Shown here: positions 33,589 to 35,447 of the stretch, piece after piece | Position numbering within the stretch: position 1 is the stretch's first letter | How the letters are laid out: each line of letters begins with the position of its first letter | Assembly: GCA_003021235.1 (NCBI GenBank) | Contig: PXQR01000146.1 | Span: 1-35,447, forward strand | Length of the DNA: 35,447 nucleotides | Source: Halobacteriales archaeon QH_6_64_20 | GTDB lineage: Archaea > Halobacteriota > Halobacteria > Halobacteriales > Halococcaceae | Reading direction: 5' to 3' | Notes under the pieces: generated by a model | Seen by the model: only the letters and a program-made list of their open reading frames with translations | What the model was told of the DNA's origin: nothing | The model's database searches: none | Position numbers and translations under genes: made by a program

Positions 33589-34767
33589 ATGAACCCCGAC
33601 CGGGCGACACCGACCCACGGCGACGCTCCCCCGAACGGCGAGACCGTCGATAGCGACGTCAACGACCGGTACGAGAGCGACGGTGGCGGCGACCGATGGT
33701 TGATCCTCAATCCGGCGAGCGGGGACGGCGGCCACGGCGATCGCGTCCACCGCCTCGCCGCCGATCGGGGGATCCGCGTACTGGAGACCGAAGGGGAGGG
33801 CGACGCCGCGGCGTTCGCACGGCGGGCAGTCGCGGAAAACGTCCGCGAACTAGCCGTCTGTGGCGGCGACGGGACGCTCCAGGAGGTCCTCTCGGGACTG
33901 CACGCGACCGGCGCGATCCGCTCGGGAACCGAGACGGCGATCGAGCGCATGCACGCGGTTCACGGGGCGACAGACGGGACGGAAACCACCGACGACGCGG
34001 TCGAGACCCTTGCACCGAACGAAACGGGCGGAGCGAACGGAACGAGCGGGACCGACGAAGCGAACGGCGAGCTTTCCGAAGGCAGTTCGGTCACCGATCC
34101 GCCGGTGCTCTGTGTGATCCCGGCCGGGACAGCGAACATCTTCGCGACGGACATGGGGATCACCGACATCGACGGGGGGTTTTCGGTGCTCGACGGCGGC
34201 GAGGTACGCCGGCTCGACGTCGGGCTCGCGGACGACGAGCCGTTCATGAAGTCGTGTATTGCGGGGCTGACCGCCGATACGAGTTCGGCCACGTCCGACG
34301 AACTCAAGGAACGCTTCGGCTCGCTCGCCTTCGTCATCACGGGCGTCAAGCGCGCGGCGGATTTCGACCCGCTCGACGTCGAGGTAGACGCTCGGGGAGC
34401 CGAGGGCGAGTGGTCCTGGAACGGTGAAGCGCTGTGTATCGTCGTCGGGAACGCCCGCCGGTACGCCGGCGAGGTCGGCCAGGCGAACATCGAGGACGGC
34501 CTGCTCGACGTCACGATCGTCGAGGAGATGCCCCCCGGAGACGTGGTCGCCGAAGCCATCGAGCGCCAGTTGCTCGGCCGCGAGACCGAGAACGTCACCG
34601 GGCTCCGAGCCCGCCGGATCGAGATCGACGCGACCGGCGAGGGCCCGATCGAGTTCAGCCTCGACGGCGAGATCGCGTCCCACGAACGCCTTACCCTCAC
34701 CGTCCGCGAGCGGGCCGTCCCGGTTCGCGTCGGTCCGACGTACGACCCTGACCCGAGCGACGCCTGA
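33589..34767 (+). CDS. Diacylglycerol kinase-like (YegS/BmrU) lipid kinase
   Basis: 392 residues from ATG 33589. Kinase motifs are in order: LNPASGDGGHGD, GGDGT at residues 92-96, then PAGTANIFATDMG at about 178. A C-terminal beta-sandwich with GLLDVTIVEEMP and FSLDGE follows. The family phosphorylates diacylglycerol or related lipids such as sphingoid or archaeal glycerol lipids. The spacing between GGDGT and PAGTAN is about 80 residues, roughly 50 more than usual, due to an Asp/Glu/Thr-rich insert at about 115-170. The first 35 residues are a disordered acidic tail. It follows the Fe-S photolyase after a 220-base gap without a visible gene. Confidence 0.85.
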   Translation: MNPDRATPTHGDAPPNGETVDSDVNDRYESDGGGDRWLILNPASGDGGHGDRVHRLAADRGIRVLETEGEGDAAAFARRAVAENVRELAVCGGDGTLQEVLSGLHATGAIRSGTETAIERMHAVHGATDGTETTDDAVETLAPNETGGANGTSGTDEANGELSEGSSVTDPPVLCVIPAGTANIFATDMGITDIDGGFSVLDGGEVRRLDVGLADDEPFMKSCIAGLTADTSSATSDELKERFGSLAFVITGVKRAADFDPLDVEVDARGAEGEWSWNGEALCIVVGNARRYAGEVGQANIEDGLLDVTIVEEMPPGDVVAEAIERQLLGRETENVTGLRARRIEIDATGEGPIEFSLDGEIASHERLTLTVRERAVPVRVGPTYDPDPSDA

Positions 34768-34912
34768 TCGGACCAATAGACCCCTCACGGCGTCGATGCC
34801 TCGGATATGGCCCGAGCTTCGCCGGGTCGTCTCCCCGAGACCTCGTTCGACGTCGCACCGCGACGGCGATAGTAGCTCTTCGGTTGCCCCCCGTCGATCG
34901 CCTCCAGTCGAC

Positions 34913-34922
34913 CTCTTATACA
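34913..34922 (+). promoter_or_regulatory. TATA box of the last gene
   Basis: CTCTTATACA lies about 30 bases before the ATG at 34948, giving a leaderless transcript. Confidence 0.5.
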
Positions 34923-34947
34923 CGCTGTTCGCGTAGCGACCTTGATT

Positions 34948-35447
34948 ATGACCGAGGTCGAAGACGTCGTCATCGAGACGGTTATCGATCGCAGTCGGAA
35001 CCTGCTGTTGACCGAGCTGGTAGGACTGATCGAGCGCGAGCACCGAACGGAATCGCCGGGAATCGCTCGTGGGACGCTGGGGACGTACGCGGACGCGTTG
35101 GCCGACCAGCCGAACCTCCAGTTCGATCCCGAGCAGTTCGCGGACGCGATCGAGGACGCACGGATCGGCACTCGGACCTGGGTCGACGACGACGCCCTCT
35201 ACGACCTCGGCGACGATCGGCTCAGCGTCTACCCGCAGGCGTGGCACGACCGCCTCGGCGGCGAGACCGACGTTCGCGAGTACATCGAATACCTACAGAG
35301 CGACGAGTCCGGCTTCGCCGACGGAACGCCCCGCGGCGGCCGTGGCGACGGCATCGATCAACCGACGCTCGTCGACGTCGTCTCGGTGCTCGGGGACGTC
35401 GATCGCAACGCGGTCCAAGCGCAGATCGAAGACCGGCGGGCCGAAGG
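34948..35447 (+). CDS. Unknown acidic protein (cut by window edge)
   Basis: The frame opens at ATG 34948 and stays open to the end of the window, for at least 166 residues. It starts with MTEVEDVVIETVIDRSRNLL and contains WVDDDALYDLGDDRLSVYPQ. It is acidic and helical, with no signal peptide, membrane segment or cysteine. I do not recognise the family. A TATA box 30 bases upstream supports the start. Confidence 0.75.
   Translation, partial: MTEVEDVVIETVIDRSRNLLLTELVGLIEREHRTESPGIARGTLGTYADALADQPNLQFDPEQFADAIEDARIGTRTWVDDDALYDLGDDRLSVYPQAWHDRLGGETDVREYIEYLQSDESGFADGTPRGGRGDGIDQPTLVDVVSVLGDVDRNAVQAQIEDRRAE

Noticed and set aside
33850-35247. A 465-codon minus-strand frame opposite the lipid kinase and the last gene
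   Set aside because: It overlaps two supported plus-strand genes and has no recognisable motif.
1-35447. CRISPR arrays, insertion sequences with transposase, rRNA genes
   Set aside because: I looked for regularly spaced repeats, transposase motifs and rRNA sequence and saw none.

Overview
This window is chromosomal DNA from a haloarchaeon (class Halobacteria). It is GC-rich, its proteins are strongly acidic, most start codons have an archaeal TATA box about 25-30 bases upstream (leaderless transcripts), secreted proteins carry twin-arginine signals, and several families are haloarchaeal (UPF0179, a DUF7344-type winged helix, halocyanin). I cannot name the genus from the sequence alone.

Layout. 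1-2500: the end of an unknown gene, a broken, AT-richer endonuclease/phosphatase-family gene, a patch of tRNA-like fragments and small hairpins, then tRNA-Leu(CAA) and a DUF309 gene. 2600-4440: an AstE/AspA-like deacylase, UPF0179 and a small haloarchaeal protein. 4440-12946: the centrepiece, a long leader followed by four tightly packed genes: PrkA, a second divergent PrkA, YeaH/DUF444 and SpoVR. 13329-15489: a winged-helix membrane protein and a DASH-type cryptochrome. 15490-15880: a gap with a strong G-quadruplex motif. 15881-22787: mostly lipid metabolism (long-chain acyl-CoA ligase, a hydroxyacyl-CoA dehydrogenase/enoyl-CoA hydratase fusion) plus tRNA-Glu(UUC), a small membrane protein and a thioredoxin-reductase-like flavoprotein. 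22900-28740: a belt of broken hydrolases (amidohydrolase, HAD dehalogenase, serine hydrolase) around an intact amidase. 28865-35447: an ACSM-like acyl-CoA synthetase, a broken small Cys-containing gene, a halocyanin-like lipoprotein, an Fe-S photolyase, a diacylglycerol-kinase-like protein and an unknown gene running off the edge.

How the genes fit together. The PrkA-PrkA2-YeaH-SpoVR block looks like one translationally coupled operon. Its bacterial counterparts are linked to starvation and stationary-phase responses. The two acyl-CoA ligases and the fusion enzyme cover fatty-acid activation and two central steps of beta-oxidation. The two photolyase-superfamily proteins fit a sunlit habitat.

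The most unusual structural signals are a run of short perfect hairpins inside the coding sequence of the long-chain acyl-CoA ligase, with similar hairpins beside tRNA-Leu, and the high number of genes broken by single-base shifts or in-frame stops among intact neighbours.
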